Counted from the stretch's first letter, positions 1 through 13,690 are shown. The stretch is 64,000 nt of DNA from Ophiura sarsii (GCA_035610835.1 CM069446.1:53038934-53102933); one strand, 5' to 3'. Notes: a model not told the origin generated them from the sequence alone. A program made the numbers and translations.

Positions 1-128
1 CATAAGGGGGTCATAAGAGCTAGCAGCAAAGGGGGGAAAAGGGGGTCTTCAGTGCGGCACATACCTATACCCTTTTCCAATGTCAGTGCCCCCCCCCCCC
101 CCCGGGTCAAAACCATCCAGAAGGATCT

Positions 129-713
129 GGGGGTGCTCAGTGGTCATTACAAGTAGGGTATCAGTCGCGTCCAAAAAATCATGTAATTAGGGTAGTTTTT
201 CAAGCCAGGGTAACGTGAATATGGCATCCAAAACATGCAAACTTAAAAAAAAAGGGTATACTGTTCGTGCAATGGCCTTACGTATTTAGGGTCCACATAT
301 TTTCCGTGCAGAATAAATAGCCGAGATTATACAGGCAGGATATTTCTCAATTTCTATCCATCGCATAGTGAATGTAGATCAGCTCATCTTTGTTTCATAA
401 TACATGTACTTTTACTATAGGGAAGGAAAAGGGGTTTCAAATGTGTCATACTTGGTAAAGGTTTAAACTTTACCAATCACTTGCTTAGGGTATCACACTA
501 TTTGGACTACTGGTTTAGGGTATCAAAATATGTTCACTACTTGTTATGGGTATTGGAAATACTGGTATTACTTGCTTAGGGTATGTAAAATACTCTCCAT
601 ACTTATGTAGGGGTGCTTTTTCGCATTTAATGCAATTTACTTATTTAGGTGCTTTTTGAAAGTCTTTGGATGCGCCTGAGACCCCTCTTGTAATGACCAC
701 TGAGCACCCCGGG
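129..713. mobile_element. TIR element with 10-bp target duplication
   Basis: TIRs share GGGGTGCTCAGTGGTCATTA and more, about 24 bp. The element is flanked by AGAAGGATCT (119-128 and 714-723). A 9-10 bp duplication suggests a Mutator-like element. The interior has repeated TTAGGGTAT words (about 480-600). No transposase frame. A related element is at 29706-30025. Positions 1-107 look like the end of another relative. Confidence 0.8.
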
Positions 714-794
714 AGAAGGATCTGACATTGAAAAAATATCAATTTATGTGAGTAAATCTACTTTAACAAACACAATTTTCATATATAATTAATG

Positions 795-925
795 GGTTTT
801 TTATCTCTCCGTGCACAAAAGTTATCAAAGTGAAACATGCGAATTACACACACACGATTTTAGCCAAACACATGCATCACGCATTTGATGCACAGTGTGC
901 TTGTTGCATTCATGTGCACCTAAAA
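795..925 (-). repeat. degraded copy of MITE family A
   Basis: The segment TTTTATCTCTCCGTGCACAA and the following GTGTGCTTGTTGC parallel the interior of the full copy at 46710-46898. Both terminal inverted repeats are lost. Confidence 0.5.
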
Positions 926-1264
926 AAAATGTTGGCCTACAAACTGTTAAGAACCCCTGAATTAGACCTCTTGCTATATTGGCTGTTTATGAAAACACTT
1001 ATTTCAATATTTCTATATGAAACAAATTTTAGTTGTGGCCATAACTGAAACAATGCTATCACAACAACACAATGGTCTAACATTAACAACCAACCATTCA
1101 GATTAGGTCAATACTCTGTATCATATATCCTTTTTTATTATATTCTAGAATTTTAGTTTTCGTTTCAAAGTCAAATATTTCTGTATTCGATAGGAAAATA
1201 TTCACATTATGATTTTGTAGTTCCTTTTTCTTGCTTTATTACTTTGTTCTCCAATCGTTTTTAC

Positions 1265-1597
1265 CTAAGGCCTAAAAAAAAAAAAAGTTTGATTGGCGTA
1301 ACATAGAAAAAAAATAGGGTAGGTAGGTCGGATTTTTTTTATTATTTTAAATCTTTAAACGTCTATGAAATTTTATATCAGCACACATACCATACAGACA
1401 TAAACAAATGGCACAAATACACATTTTCACTGTCTTTATCTCACACACAATTTTTTATTTTTTTAAATTTTTTTAATTAAAAAATTTAATTTAATTTAAA
1501 AAAAAAATTAAAAAAATACAAAAATGTTTAGGGTCGGGGGTTAAAATAGAGTCGGTCGGGTTACGCCAATCAAACCTTCTTTTTTTTAGGCCTAAGG
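1265..1597. mobile_element. TIR element with AGGCCTAAAA ends
   Basis: TIRs are AGGCCTAAAAAAA followed by GTTTGATTGGCGTAAC, mirrored at 1558-1597. The interior is A/T-rich with GGTCGGTAGGTCGG-type words. Half copies with the same words occur near 5592-5670 and 13070. Confidence 0.65.
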
Positions 1598-2984
1598 GAC
1601 AACACATAATGTCACTATTTTGTAACAACCTCATATCTTGAACTTTTTTTTGGTTGGTATTCATTTGCACATGAAAATATTTTCCACCGATTTTTAACAA
1701 AAATGGGTCGGTCGGGCCCGGGTCGGGAAACAGGATTGCTTTTTTCCGACATCGTACCAAAATCTTGAAACTGGTTCTGAGCGCTTGGTTTCTTTCAATA
1801 TTTTGGTGTTTATTCTAGCAAAATGAAGGAGGATAATTGATTTTATCTGGAATTATAATGCTCAAAAACAAGCAAGACACCATGGTCAGGATTCATTGTA
1901 AAGAGTAACGACCGAGTTGATTAGTCCAATACATTTGTTATGCATTCTAAACTCAAGTTCCCATGACAGTGTTGTTTATTTTAGTCTACATGTATTTATA
2001 TTATGTACCAGGCATAAGCTGGTAAATGGCAATTTGTTGGCAATCATGCCTAGTTAGTCGGCTAAGGGTTAACTCTTTCACAAATAAAATATTTGCATTT
2101 CTGTACTACATGTAGTAGGCTAAGGGTTAACTCTTCTACAAATAAAACAATGCAATTTGTTGGCAATCATTTCTGTACTACATGTAGTAGGCTAAGGGTT
2201 AACTCTTTCACAAACAAAACAATGGCACTTTGTTAGCAATTATTGCTGTACCACATGTAGTAGGCTAAGGGTTAACTCTTTCACAAACAAACTTGTACAT
2301 GTACATGTAGTTGTACAGACTGTATGCATGTTGAAAACTCCATTTGTCTCCATGAAAACAACAAAAGCTAGTGACCAATATGTCTGTGTGTAAAATAGGT
2401 CAATTACTTTATAAATGGTTCTCACATCCATTTTGTGGCTTCTTTCACTGCTTTAATTGATGTTCATTAAGCCAAATAAATGGCGCTCACAACCATTTTT
2501 TTTCTGGCTTCTTTCCCAAATCATCTCTATATAATGACCTTGTTTATCAAAATAAAGGCCTCCCTATATACAAAATAATAGACAATTCAAACTATTGATT
2601 TCTTTTTTCAATTTTTTTAAATTTAAATATTTGGTGTAGGCCTATTATTAAACTAAATTTTGCTTTTAGTATTTTGCAGAACACCGCCATTGTATTCTAA
2701 ATTGAATTTCACATTCAAAACATCCATTTTATTATTAGCACATTTTTAATCCCCATGTTCAATAAGCTGACACATTCAAAGTAAACATCGCTACATGAAC
2801 ATATGTGTGGAAACATGCATTTATGTTTGTTTATGTCTACATACACTATAAATTGATTTGTGGTATTATCACACATTATTGAATTTTAATATCAGATATT
2901 GATTTTCAAGAATAGGGCAGGCTATAGTATAGCATACATGTACACATATCACTATATCAGGCCTATACGGCCGTGTGTTTTGAA
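1598..2984. other. AT-rich intergenic DNA with a short tandem array
   Basis: From 2050 to 2290, four imperfect units of about 58-77 bp contain GGCTAAGGGTTAACTCTTTC and CTGTACTACATGTAG. The rest has no long frame and nothing recognisable. Confidence 0.55.
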
Positions 2985-3262
2985 CTCGCCACCCTTACCG
3001 TTGCATGTCCAGATTTTTACATTTTACACCATCTGAGATTCGAATTAGCATATCGCAATAACTATTTGTTCTACCCCATAAAAAGTATATATTTTCTGAA
3101 CGGTAATCTCACAAGAAATCCAAATATGCTATTGGAATTTAGATAAGACCTGATGGTAACATGTTGTGATTAAGAATGTTAAAAAAATATCGATTTTTTT
3201 TTCATATTTTGATTTAAGCTCAATAATAATTTTATACCTATCCCAATCATAATTTTACTGTG
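2985..3262 (+). repeat. left arm of a 3.2-kb inverted pair
   Basis: About 270 bp, including ACCATCTGAGATT and CAAATATGCTATTGGAATTT. Its reverse complement recurs at 5945-6195 with roughly four-fifths similarity by eye. It could be a long TIR of one transposon or two inverted copies of one repeat. Confidence 0.7.
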
Positions 3263-4819
3263 CATATTTAAGTTCCTCATGCAATTACCCATCAGAACAT
3301 AATAGTTGTTAATGGTAAACATGTTGAAATATACTATATCGAGAAGTAAATGAGCACAAACGTTTAAATTTCATATTTATTAGAGTTTACAAGTATATTT
3401 TTTTTGGTATGCACCCTATCCTGATTTAAACGGCATTTTTGAATTCCCCTATTTGAGAGCTTTCCAAAAATGTATAATTTTGCTATCATCGGTTAAATAT
3501 TTCTTTTGTTATAGTATGTATGTAAAACCGATGAATTAGGGCAAGTTCACTGTGTAGCGAATAGGGAAAAAGCCAAGGACAACGCAATCGATTCATGATT
3601 ACAATTGTTGCACAATAGTTGTCACATTTGTTGAAACAGAATCTTATAGAATATAAAATAATCTATAAAATGAGAGCAAAATCATTTTTGTACCATACAG
3701 GGATGAGGAGCTATAGTAAATTGAACGTAGAATTGGGAACATTTTTTATATTCCCCATAGAGATTGCACACAGCGCCGCCGCCACCGCCACCGCCACCAC
3801 CCCTGACTTTCACAACATAATCAATCATATCTCAGCCAAACATTTATAGAAATACCTGATTTATTAACACAATGTAGCTAGATAAATAGGCTTTCACATG
3901 ACACTTCAACCATAGCTCTACCACATTTAGTTGTTGAGTTAATAGAGAGAGATGGATGATTCGTCACCAAAAATGCAACGCCACCACCCTTTTTGGGTGG
4001 TGAGTTAAAAACACATGGCCATACGACAATTGCTTTGCTTGGGGTTCAATTCTGTTCAATTCACGTCTATACATAAGACCTCATGAGCACAACATTAACC
4101 TTTAATGAGGTGACCCCCCCCCCCCTTATCCCTCCCTGACCTGAAAAGACTAGGCCTATGCCAATGACATGTGGCACTTACCACTGATGCCAAATGTATT
4201 GAGTTGCCAGTTGTCCAAAGCTTGGTATGGTAACTGTAGTAACATTTAGGGTTATGATTAGGGTTAGGGTTAAGGATTACAGGGCTAGACTTAAGGATAT
4301 ATGGTTAGGAATAGGGTTTTTTCATTAGTGTGAAATGAGAAATCAGATATTTCTACCACAACCCAACACATGTACAACCACCAACTGACTGCCAATAGTC
4401 CCAAAATAGCTTTAGGCCAAATAAATTAAAAAGCATTCCTCTTTCATTGATTACAAATCCTTTTGTGCAGTAACTGATTCTATTGAAACATTATGTAATC
4501 TACTCAACAAATACTTAACTGGTTTCAGTAACCCAATAAATAGAGAATTCAGTGTTACTCAAAATTTAGCCCATTTATAGTGGCACAATTTGTTTCAAAG
4601 GTTGCTTAGAATAATTATGCCTGGGCATGCAATGTCTCTCTGTTGGTATCATCAATCATGGATTCATTTTTTTACTGATACATTTTAAGATTCATTTTCA
4701 TTTTTTTGCACATTTGTATGTAAAATGAGAACCCCTGTCCCAACTACATGTACAATTAATGCCTCTTCATAAATAAAGAGTATCAGCCAGATAAATAGAT
4801 TATAATTGTGTTCTCCTCT
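3263..4819. other. intergenic DNA without a recognised gene
   Basis: Contains a CCGCCA trinucleotide run near 3775-3800, a poly-C tract near 4112 and degenerate TTAGGG words at 4245-4320. No long frame. Confidence 0.4.
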
Positions 4820-4824
4820 GCAAG

Positions 4825-4960
4825 TTGCCTTTGTAGCTCAATTGGTAAGAGTGTTGCGGATCTGATGCAAAGTTGCCCGTTCGAATTCAGTCAGTGTTAA
4901 TGTACATTGGACTACTCTGGGAAAAGGTAAATAAGTGTTAAAAGCCTAAATGATAAAAAA
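4825..4960 (+). repeat. tRNA-derived SINE
   Basis: A box TAGCTCAATTGG (4833-4844) and B box GTTCGAATTC (4879-4888) are tRNA-like in spacing. A non-tRNA body and an A-rich tail (near 4952) follow. No acceptor stem, so it is not a functional tRNA. Confidence 0.7.
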
Positions 4961-5030
4961 AAGAGGGGAAAGTCAACCAAGAACACAGATAATTGCCTCT
5001 TTCAAGAGTAGGCCTGTACACATTTACTAA

Positions 5031-5248
5031 AGTTTGATCAGTTCCAAATTGGCGAGAAATAGTGTTTTTTATCTATTCTGGCGCAAAAGTAATCTATGCG
5101 AACGCGCGCGACTTTGGCATACGCACGTGTCACACATACGATCGTACTGCGCCGTGTTGCGCTATGCAAGAGTTTTGTGCGTGCACACTCTTCTGAATTC
5201 ATTCGCTGCTGTAAACAGGTTTGCCAATTTGGAACTGACTGAACTATA
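5031..5248. mobile_element. MITE family A, full copy
   Basis: Ends GTTTGATCAGTTCCAAATTG and its complement, near TATA at the outer edge. GC-rich interior with CGCGCG and TGCGC words. The short frames read across it on both strands are products of the inverted structure. Confidence 0.75.
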
Positions 5249-5944
5249 CATGAATAAAATGGCACTTCTTGTTAAACAGTCCATTCTGCCCAAGATGACT
5301 ACTTCATAAAAGACTTGGCAACCACCCTGGTGCTATTATTACAATGGCTATTATTTGCCAATATGAATAACTCAATATGGTTGAGAGGATAATAAGCGAA
5401 CATATCTGAAGCATAAAGCGAATAGTGACACATAAAAGGAAGGATCAATGATACATTGGCAGAACTATTACCAATATTGGGGTAATGGTTGGAAATTGGT
5501 TCCTGTTATAATCAAAATAATATTGATGGCTTCTTGGTTTCAACTTCATGCTTTTCTATAATAAGACTTTAAATACTTCATTTATTTTATAAGGCCTAAA
5601 AAAGAAGAAGTCGGATTGCCTTTTCACCCCAATTTATTTTTGGGTCGGTAGGTCGATTTAATTTTTCTTTTTTTTAAATGCCAAAGAATGCACAAATCAC
5701 ACTGGAATGATTTTTTTGCATTTCTTCATTTTCAAAGCCATAGACAGGACCTTTTTTAGATGACTTATAAATAGTTGACCCTATAACCCACATAATACAT
5801 GTACACCTTAAACCATAACATAGGAATGGTAACTCATCCCATAACCCAAGATCCTATACTAAATTATTTATAATATATATAATATAATTTAATTACAAAT
5901 TAAATAATTTAATAATTTAATATATTCTGATCATAAGTATGAAT

Positions 5945-6195
5945 ATGATTTTGAGGACCGTTTTCTGGGATAGGTATGAAAATATTATTGATCGTTAATC
6001 AAAATATGAAAATTTCAATATTTTTAGTTAATCACTAACATGTTATGGTTAGCATTAGGTCCTATCTAAATTCCAATAGCATATTTGGATTCCTTATGAG
6101 ATTTCCTTTCAGAAAATACATAGAGCAAGTAGTTTATTGCAATATGCTAATCTCAGATGGTATAAAATGTAAAACTCTGGAAATGCACCGCGAAG
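5945..6195 (-). repeat. right arm of the 3.2-kb inverted pair
   Basis: Reverse complement of 2985-3262. The DNA between the arms holds a SINE and a MITE but no transposase. Confidence 0.7.
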
Positions 6196-6488
6196 GGTTC
6201 ATAGAATCATAGACATGCTTGATCTGTGATTCTCCGAAGTGTCTCTCCAACCTAACAGGTACCCCTTGATGTAGCGCAATTAAACATCTTGTATCCTAAT
6301 TAAGTAATATCCTGATAGTGATACGCAAACATTTTGGATTGACTTTTAATCCTTCTACCACATTCCTTGGTAAATCTTCTACCAAGCTGGTTATCAATTA
6401 TTTAACACTTTTAGGCTAATGGAAAATCATCAATTACATTTGTGGTGGTGTTCTTAAAACGGGCAAAAACAAAATTGGATGGTATTAC

Positions 6489-7813
6489 TAAGCTTAGGGG
6501 TTTCCCGTGTTCACGGTATTCATGCCGCAATTCACGGTATTCATGCTAAAATCATCAAAATCGCGGATTTTGTAAACAGTACCGTAAAATCGCGGAATTG
6601 TTATTTCAGCCGCGATAATTGTCCGACAAGCCGATTTTTACAGTTTTATTTAATAGCAAAAATCAATTTTCCGAATTCCTATTGAAATTTTTCCTTTCAA
6701 GACGATATCGACGCACAATGTACAGTGCATTCAACTCTAGGCCTACTTGACACGACTGATTGAAGTTCAATTGTATAATATCGAATTTATTTGAATGAGA
6801 TAAACAAAAGACCGTCTTCTTCTTCTAAAGAAATATAGGTAGGCCTACTTCAAACCATGGACTTGTTCAAACCAAATTCAAAAGAACGAAGAGATTGTTT
6901 ACAAACGCCACCCCCTTCAGATAGGTTGCTAGTTGATAAAAAAGTTAATCCTGGGCGTTCAATGGGTGATTATTCATTCATATCGATTGCATACAATTAC
7001 TGTTGTAAAGAAAATATGGTACCGAAAATACTACACCCCGGGAAATACACGCACGTGCTAGTATCATGAACGACGCCATTGTAGACAACAGCAAATAAAA
7101 CTCATTGACATGTGATGATGAATAAATTACAATAATAATGTAGTAAATAGATCGGAGTTCTCCGATTGGTTGAGATAAGGTTTGCCGACAACAGCAAACA
7201 AAATTCATTGACGAAAATAAATCATGTGATGATGAATAAATTACAATAATAATGTTGTAAATAGATCGGGGTTCTCCGATTGGTTGAGATGAGGTTTGTG
7301 TACGTGCGACTATAAAATGTTTTCAGGTCACGTCATGACCTCTCGCAAGGAAAAACAAAATAATAATTTACATACAGTAACTTAAAAAACGTAGTATGAA
7401 AAGTATTAAAAAAATGTTTATTGGGCTATTATTTGTACAAATGGTTGCGCAAAACAGCTTTATTATTAATATTAACATTGTACCAAACATTTTGTTTGCA
7501 TTTAGTACGAAAAATATAGATTTTATTACTACTTTCATGCGTAATTTCTAACAAAACGTGTAGATCAACGCAGCTACGGGCTGTCTTTAGTCACTGGCAA
7601 AAAAATGAGGAAGAAAGGCCGCCTAGGCCGCCGGGAATTGGTACTTTTTTACGGTGGCTTTTCGAATGCCTAAAAATACGACCGCCGCTCCGTAAATCAA
7701 GGAATTTCAGCGCGTTTTTTTCTTGAAATCTCAATAAACACGGTAAATCGCGGTTTTCACAAAAAATGCCCACGGTTTTCCCCTAAAAAATTCACGGGAA
7801 ATCCCTAAGCTTA
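6489..7813. mobile_element. hAT-like element, 1.3 kb, with a promoter-like interior
   Basis: TIR TAAGCTTAGGG followed by TTTCCCGTG, and 8-bp flanks GGTATTAC (6481-6488 and 7814-7821). Subterminal CGCGG/CACGGTA words. No transposase frame. Inside is an imperfect tandem duplication of about 120 bp (7075-7305) with CCAAT boxes (ATTGG) and, at 7325-7345, a CACGTCATGACC motif. This looks like a captured host promoter. Confidence 0.75.
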
Positions 7814-7821
7814 GGTATTAC

Positions 7822-8007
7822 TGGTATGTTTTATGAATCGAGTGAGTGTACACTATGAGCATGGCGGAGCTTTTTTTCAGGACAAACCCTTTACAAAGGT
7901 TTTCATCTGGATAAAAACACACATGGAGAAGTATGTGGTGTGGTCTTAAAACAGAAAATTGACCTTAACAAGTAAACCTCCTTATTGGACCCGCGATGAA
8001 AACCCCC

Positions 8008-8041
<34 letters not shown>

Positions 8042-9857
8042 ACCTCATGATCAGTGGAAACATATTCAGAAACTTCACGTTTGCTTCTTTCAAAGATATA
8101 TTCTTTTTGCACATCAATACATCTGGTAGCCTTATTAAATCAAAATGTCAGAGTGTTTTCACGGTCATTGGTAATGACAATTCGACAAACGCTGATGGCC
8201 TGGTAAATATTATGATGTTATTTTTGGTATAATATTTTGCACTCTGACGTACTGTAAAAGTGGAATTGTTTGAGCTACGTTTATTTTCGCGCTTTTTGCG
8301 CATAAACCAGCAAGCGCAAAAATAAAAATGCCCCAATAGATTCATGTATTGTAGGTCTATGTAAGGAAGCTCAAAATTGCCAAAATAAAAACAAGCCAAA
8401 TTTTTCAAAATGTGCAAAGCACGAAAAATTACACGCGCTAACATTTCCACTTTATTTAACAGTGTACCAAAAATTGGTGTGCCACAAATACAACTCCACA
8501 AATACAACTCCTTAAAAACTCAAATGGCGGCGCACGCGCCAAATGTGGAGCTTGGATTTATGGTGCTTGGACCCCTCAAAATATAAAGAAATACAAAAGA
8601 AATGGGTGCATTTGGCGCTTCATCATACATGTTATCTCATAATTGTAGCGCTCCATCAAATAATGTTTAGAACCCCTGCTTTATAGGCTAAATGTCAATA
8701 ATCACTATTCAAATACAAATCAAAACTTAAATGACACAGTACACATCCAGTTTAGTGTTTGACATTTGTATCACCTACCGTTCAAACAGAAATCGGTCCG
8801 AACAAATCTTCAGAATCCAAGAGTCACAATATATTCCAAAGTATAAGCACTTAATCCACTGATCCCGTTTTCATGATAGGGTAGGGTAGTCCAAAATGTT
8901 GTATCATACTTGCATACACTGACTGTATACGGTAAGTGAAAACTTTGCAAATCTGTGCATCTGTTCTATATCCATCAGCGTGATACCAGTTAACCAGGCA
9001 TCGGATGTAATTGTCATGTACATGTAACAGTCCTATAACTATTTTTATACCGCTTTACTAGCTAAGCTTCACTATTCTTTTATCATGACATGAGAACCAC
9101 ACATCTGGCGTGGCTACCAACACTTGAATCTGTTCGAACGAACACGTCTACATGTATATAGGCTAAACTATTGCTGTCCCATGGAAACATGTACGTATAC
9201 ATTTTGAAATTATGTCAATGTTACGTCTGTGCAGAGCAATTAAATTAATTGCTAAAGTACAATTCGTAATCAAAACCATATTAATTTTAAACCAAACCAA
9301 AGTAAATTGTACATGTAGGCCCTAATTGGTCAATTATGTTCGCTTTAAGCTTTGATTTAGAACATAATCAGGGTATGGTATTGAAAAAGGAAATAAAGGT
9401 GTTACACATTCTCTTATTTAATGTTCCAATTTATGTCATCAGCGAATATACCCACTTTAACACATAGATTGTGAAAGGGAAAACATACAGCTTTTTAAGT
9501 GACCCTATATTTTGCATTCAAGTTCAGCCGAGTCTTGAGTAATGTAATCTTATTAATAAAAAAGAACCAAATGAGTACCCATGTATAGGTCAATGACCCC
9601 TAGTGACCCCAACTGACCTTTCCATTTTAATCCCTGAACATCCTATGTTATAATATGTACAATGTACATGGATAGGATATATACGGAATTCTGACAATCA
9701 TCAGTCTTTTCCTCTCGGACAAGTAGCATTTTGAGTGAAAGGAGTTGAAATTGACAATTTGACCCCTAGTGACCTTTTCTTGACCTTTGATCCAGATATC
9801 ATGATTTACCTGTTTTCTTGTCTCATCGACAGGCACAATATGCAAGTCTGGTCAAAA
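7822..9857. other. intergenic DNA
   Basis: A 30-bp poly-C tract lies at about 8008-8038. Otherwise short frames and AT-rich sequence; nothing recognised. Confidence 0.4.
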
Positions 9858-10262
9858 TCAGTAGTAGATAGCATTACAATCGTGTAAATGCTATCATTTA
9901 ATTGCTATCAGTAGTAGATAGCAATAGCATTACAAACATGTAAATGCTATCATATAATTGCTATCAGTAGTAAATAGCTTTACAAACATGTAAATGCTAT
10001 CATGTAATTGCTATCAGTAGTAGATAGCATTGCAAACATGTAAATGCTATCATGTAATTGTTATCAGTAGTATAGCACTACAAACATATGAATGCTATCA
10101 TGTAATTGCTATCAGTAGTAAATAGCATTACAAACATGTAAATGCTATCATGTAATTGAAGATAGCATTGCAAATATGTAAATGCTATCATGTAAATGCT
10201 ATTAGTAGTAGATAGCATTGCAAACATGTAAATAATATCATGTAATTGCTATCAGTAGCAAA
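9858..10262. repeat. satellite array 1, about 57-bp unit
   Basis: Seven to eight imperfect units built on TGCTATCA...GTAGTAGATAGCAT, ACAAACATGTAAATG and ATCATGTAATTG. Each unit is dyad-symmetric around TGCTATC/GATAGCA. It shares this core with the 36-bp array at 17466-19345. Confidence 0.85.
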
Positions 10263-10890
10263 TTAGTTGTGTTCAATTGCTTGTTGAATAGATTAGGCAT
10301 ACAATTTCATTGAAGTAAAACTGGGAAAAAGATCAGTAAAAGAGTCAAAGCTGGGAAAATAAATTTCTAAAAAGTAAAATATCAGAACTGTGCTGTAAGC
10401 CGAGTATGTCCATTGAATATACATTGTAAACCATTTAATTTGATGTAGACACTAGACCGTCTATGATTTATGATGAAGGCCGAATTCATAATCACTGTAT
10501 AGTGTATAAGTGTATGGACATTATTGATTTTACTCGCTGTCGGAAATAATATGACATTACACTTTTTTCAACCTTCCTGTTCAACGCAGTAAACGCATCG
10601 CTGGTACTGGGTGCATAGTGTAATATAGGCTTTTATGTCAATGCATAGTGTAGGAGTGCATTATGTGTATTTATTGCTCATAGATTATACGACGCGATGC
10701 GCTCTAGTTGAAATATGTAGACAGCACCTGTTGCAAGTGTCAGAATGAAAAATATGTTAAGGCGATCAAGCAAAATGAGTCTGAAATCGTGCATATCCAG
10801 TTTTAGTTTAATTCTTGTTTGTAGGAATGTAGGTTATATGCCTAATTGGTATACAGTGCAATGCTACATTTTGCGAACAAATTCGATTAA

Positions 10891-11235
10891 AGGTAGATGA
10901 CCCGATCACATTTTCGTAACACAGAATTGTTTCAAACATACGGAGATTTTCATATCATATGAAAGCTCGTATTTTCTCATCATCATACTGAAATTTGACG
11001 GCCTAAATCGGTATAATTACGGAGAAATCTATGAAATAACGTCATTTACCACGAATGGTGGTAACCACCGATATAGTTTGTGTACTACTCAATGGGTACA
11101 GTTCACAGCATCTTGTGCGTCTAAAATAAGAACCATTAGAGCTATGCAACTCAAACTTTGGAACACGACTTTTTTAAGGATGACCTTTCATGTAGAATAG
11201 AAAAAACTTCAAGTTGAAAATCGTCTCATCTACCT
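10891..11235. mobile_element. TTAA-flanked MITE, copy 1
   Basis: TIR AGGTAGATGA...TCATCTACCT between TTAA tetranucleotides (10887-10890 and 11236-11239), as in piggyBac-type insertions. A second copy is at 40634-40981. Both share ATAAGAACCATT and CAAACTTTGGAA. Confidence 0.75.
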
Positions 11236-11239
11236 TTAA

Positions 11240-12892
11240 AATGAGTGAACACTCAATTCCATACAAGATACAATCAATTGAAGCGCTTTCAAGACGAATG
11301 AAAATGATGTCGTCCATTTGTTTGGTCGAATCAACATTTGCGAATTCCGACTCATTTCGCCTGATCACACACCTCACAAAATTATGTTAAACTACAAAAA
11401 CCTACAGGATTTTATTTTTAGAAAAATGTAGCCCCATTTTCCCATAATAGATTAACCCTCATAAGAGTAAGATTTTCCCCAAAAGAATGCAAATGTATGT
11501 GCACACAAGGGCTATTTTTATGAAGAAGAAAAATCACTACAATTTATAAGATAACTATGTATAATGAGGGCTACTTTTGGAGAAATATAATTATTTCAAT
11601 AAGATCATTGTTTTACCCCTGCTGGTCACTCACCACACAGCTAAGAGAAATGCATGCAAATTGAAATTGAAGTCGTCAGTAAACTAATAATCGAAACGTC
11701 AGGTCCTCTTATATTTATTACATTTACTTACACAGGCTATTTTTGTGGATAAGCAGTTTGCATTCAGCTTTTACATTATTTTAGTAAACTAATAAGATAG
11801 CACAGGCCAGCAATTTAAAATCCATTTTAATCAAAATGATTTTTTTCTTTAATAACAATGAACTCTTTAATAATAATGAAAAAGGGAAAGTACGCTGACC
11901 AGTGACCATGCCCGCGTTTTCAAAATAATATAAATTAATGTTATGATAGGCAGTCATTCATTTTTTTGTATAGATTCCCATACCACTTCAGGATCTTTTC
12001 ACTGATTTTACACATCAATGAACAAATGGATTGCCAGTCGACCTTGAGGGGAAAAAAATCTTTGACACCAGCCTTGGTTGGTTACCATAGTAACCAGTGT
12101 TGTTACACTTATCAAACTGCGTAATAATAAGAGTGGCAATGGGCATATTGGCAGAATAATTGCACAAAATTGAAGCACAGTCGTGCCTTTGGATCCCGAT
12201 TTTGGTCAAATCTTACCGTTACATCAAGTATAAATTTTAAATTAGTATTGACTTGTGCTGAAAGTCAATTTCATTCATGGATGTCTCCCATCTTATGGTT
12301 ATTTAACACTCTGACACAATGAAATTTTATCAATGATTAGGAAAAATTAGGTTTTTTAGCGACAGACCTCTTCTCATTTTCTTTTTTATTTAAACATGAA
12401 AGATTTCCAAACGCGCCAACACATTTTATTTGAACCAAAATTTGTTTGCCAATTCTGGCTTGGTCAGTCCCATAGTATAGCTCTAGTAAAATCAGGACAG
12501 GCCAAAAAGCCTTCCAAATGTCATTTTAAGCTTTTAGTCATGCTCCTTTTAAATCTACATCAAACAAACAGCCTTCCAAATGTATGTGTGGTATTGTGGT
12601 GTTTTTTGTGTGCTGTTTTATGGGTTTTTTTTGTGTTTTTATTTATTTATTTTGTTTGTTTTGGTGGGTTTTTTTTGGGGGGGGGGAGGTTATTTACTGA
12701 AATATGTGGTTTTATTTTTTGCTATTTTTTGCACCAATTACAATGTCCATGGAAATGTGAAAAGAAGTTTGGATGCTATCTAATCTACTGTATGTAAAAG
12801 CAGATATTAAAAATGCAACTTAAACGCCCTTTGAAATTGTCAGTGATCTGTATCCACATAAAACAATGTTGGCCGGCTTAATAAAATAATAT
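11240..12892. other. intergenic DNA
   Basis: No gene or defined repeat recognised. A T/G-rich homopolymeric stretch at 12600-12720 produces two spurious overlapping frames. Confidence 0.4.
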
Positions 12893-13025
12893 GGTGCGTT
12901 CAAACTCCTGTCGTTGCACACCGGCCGACGTTGACGGATATGGGTACGCGAGTTGAAGCAATGTCAACTTTTGTCCGTTGACGTCGGCCGATGGCGAAAT
13001 ACAACGACGGGAGTATGAACACGCC
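12893..13025. mobile_element. short palindromic MITE
   Basis: Inverted arms GTTCAAACTCCTGTCGTTG and CGGCCGACGTTGACGG are mirrored at 12975-13025. The 133-bp unit is far more GC-rich than its flanks. Confidence 0.65.
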
Positions 13026-13439
13026 TTTAGGGGACAAGAAAAACACAAGACATTTTACCCTGTTCTACAGACCCGACCGACCCTATTTTCTCTTTTTTTT
13101 AAAACACTTTTTGAAATAATTTTGGATATTTTTTTATAAATATGTTTAAAACTTGACAAATTCATCAAAATGTTGAAAAATTATTTGAGAGAAAAAATCC
13201 AGACTGACACCTACCGTACGTACTACGCCCTAAGAGGTCCATTTGCCCGTATATTTTACTTTTCACAATGTAGAATAGGGTGGATTTGTTGATTTTGTCT
13301 TATCAAATCAACATATTATTAGTACTTCATTTAATTTATTTCTAACAAATTAATTTTCGATGTACTAGGACTATAGGCGTACACACAGAGGAGTCTTTAT
13401 TGCTGAACATACCTTATTATCAAACCTTTCAATGTGGTC

Positions 13440-13690
13440 GAGTTACAATTAATTTACAATTACTTCAAAATCATGGTTTTAGAGTGGAAATAAACTGTCG
13501 GAGTCTGCGCCGACAACTTATTTTTACTCTAAATTCACTCTAAAACCGTGATTTTTAGGAAATTAGGAATCGTATCGCTCTGTAACTTGGAATTATATTC
13601 ATGATTTATGATCAGAAAGGTAAATCTGCAATAAAATCTGCTTCCAATTTTTTTGGAGGATTGAGGGCGTCCCCTGGAAAAGATCACATA
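13440..13690 (-). mobile_element. palindromic element family B, uninterrupted copy
   Basis: Matches, in reverse orientation, the two halves at 32037-32219 and 32825-32930. Features: GATACGATTCCTAATT, TCATGGTTTTAGAGTG and a central hairpin around CTGTCGGAGTCTGCGCCGACA. It serves as an empty-site reference for the hAT insertion in the other copy. Confidence 0.7.

Noticed and set aside
4236..4320. Interstitial telomere
   Set aside because: Only a few degenerate TTAGGG words, not a tandem tract.
4825..4896. Functional tRNA gene
   Set aside because: A and B boxes are present but acceptor and other stems cannot be formed. A SINE body follows.
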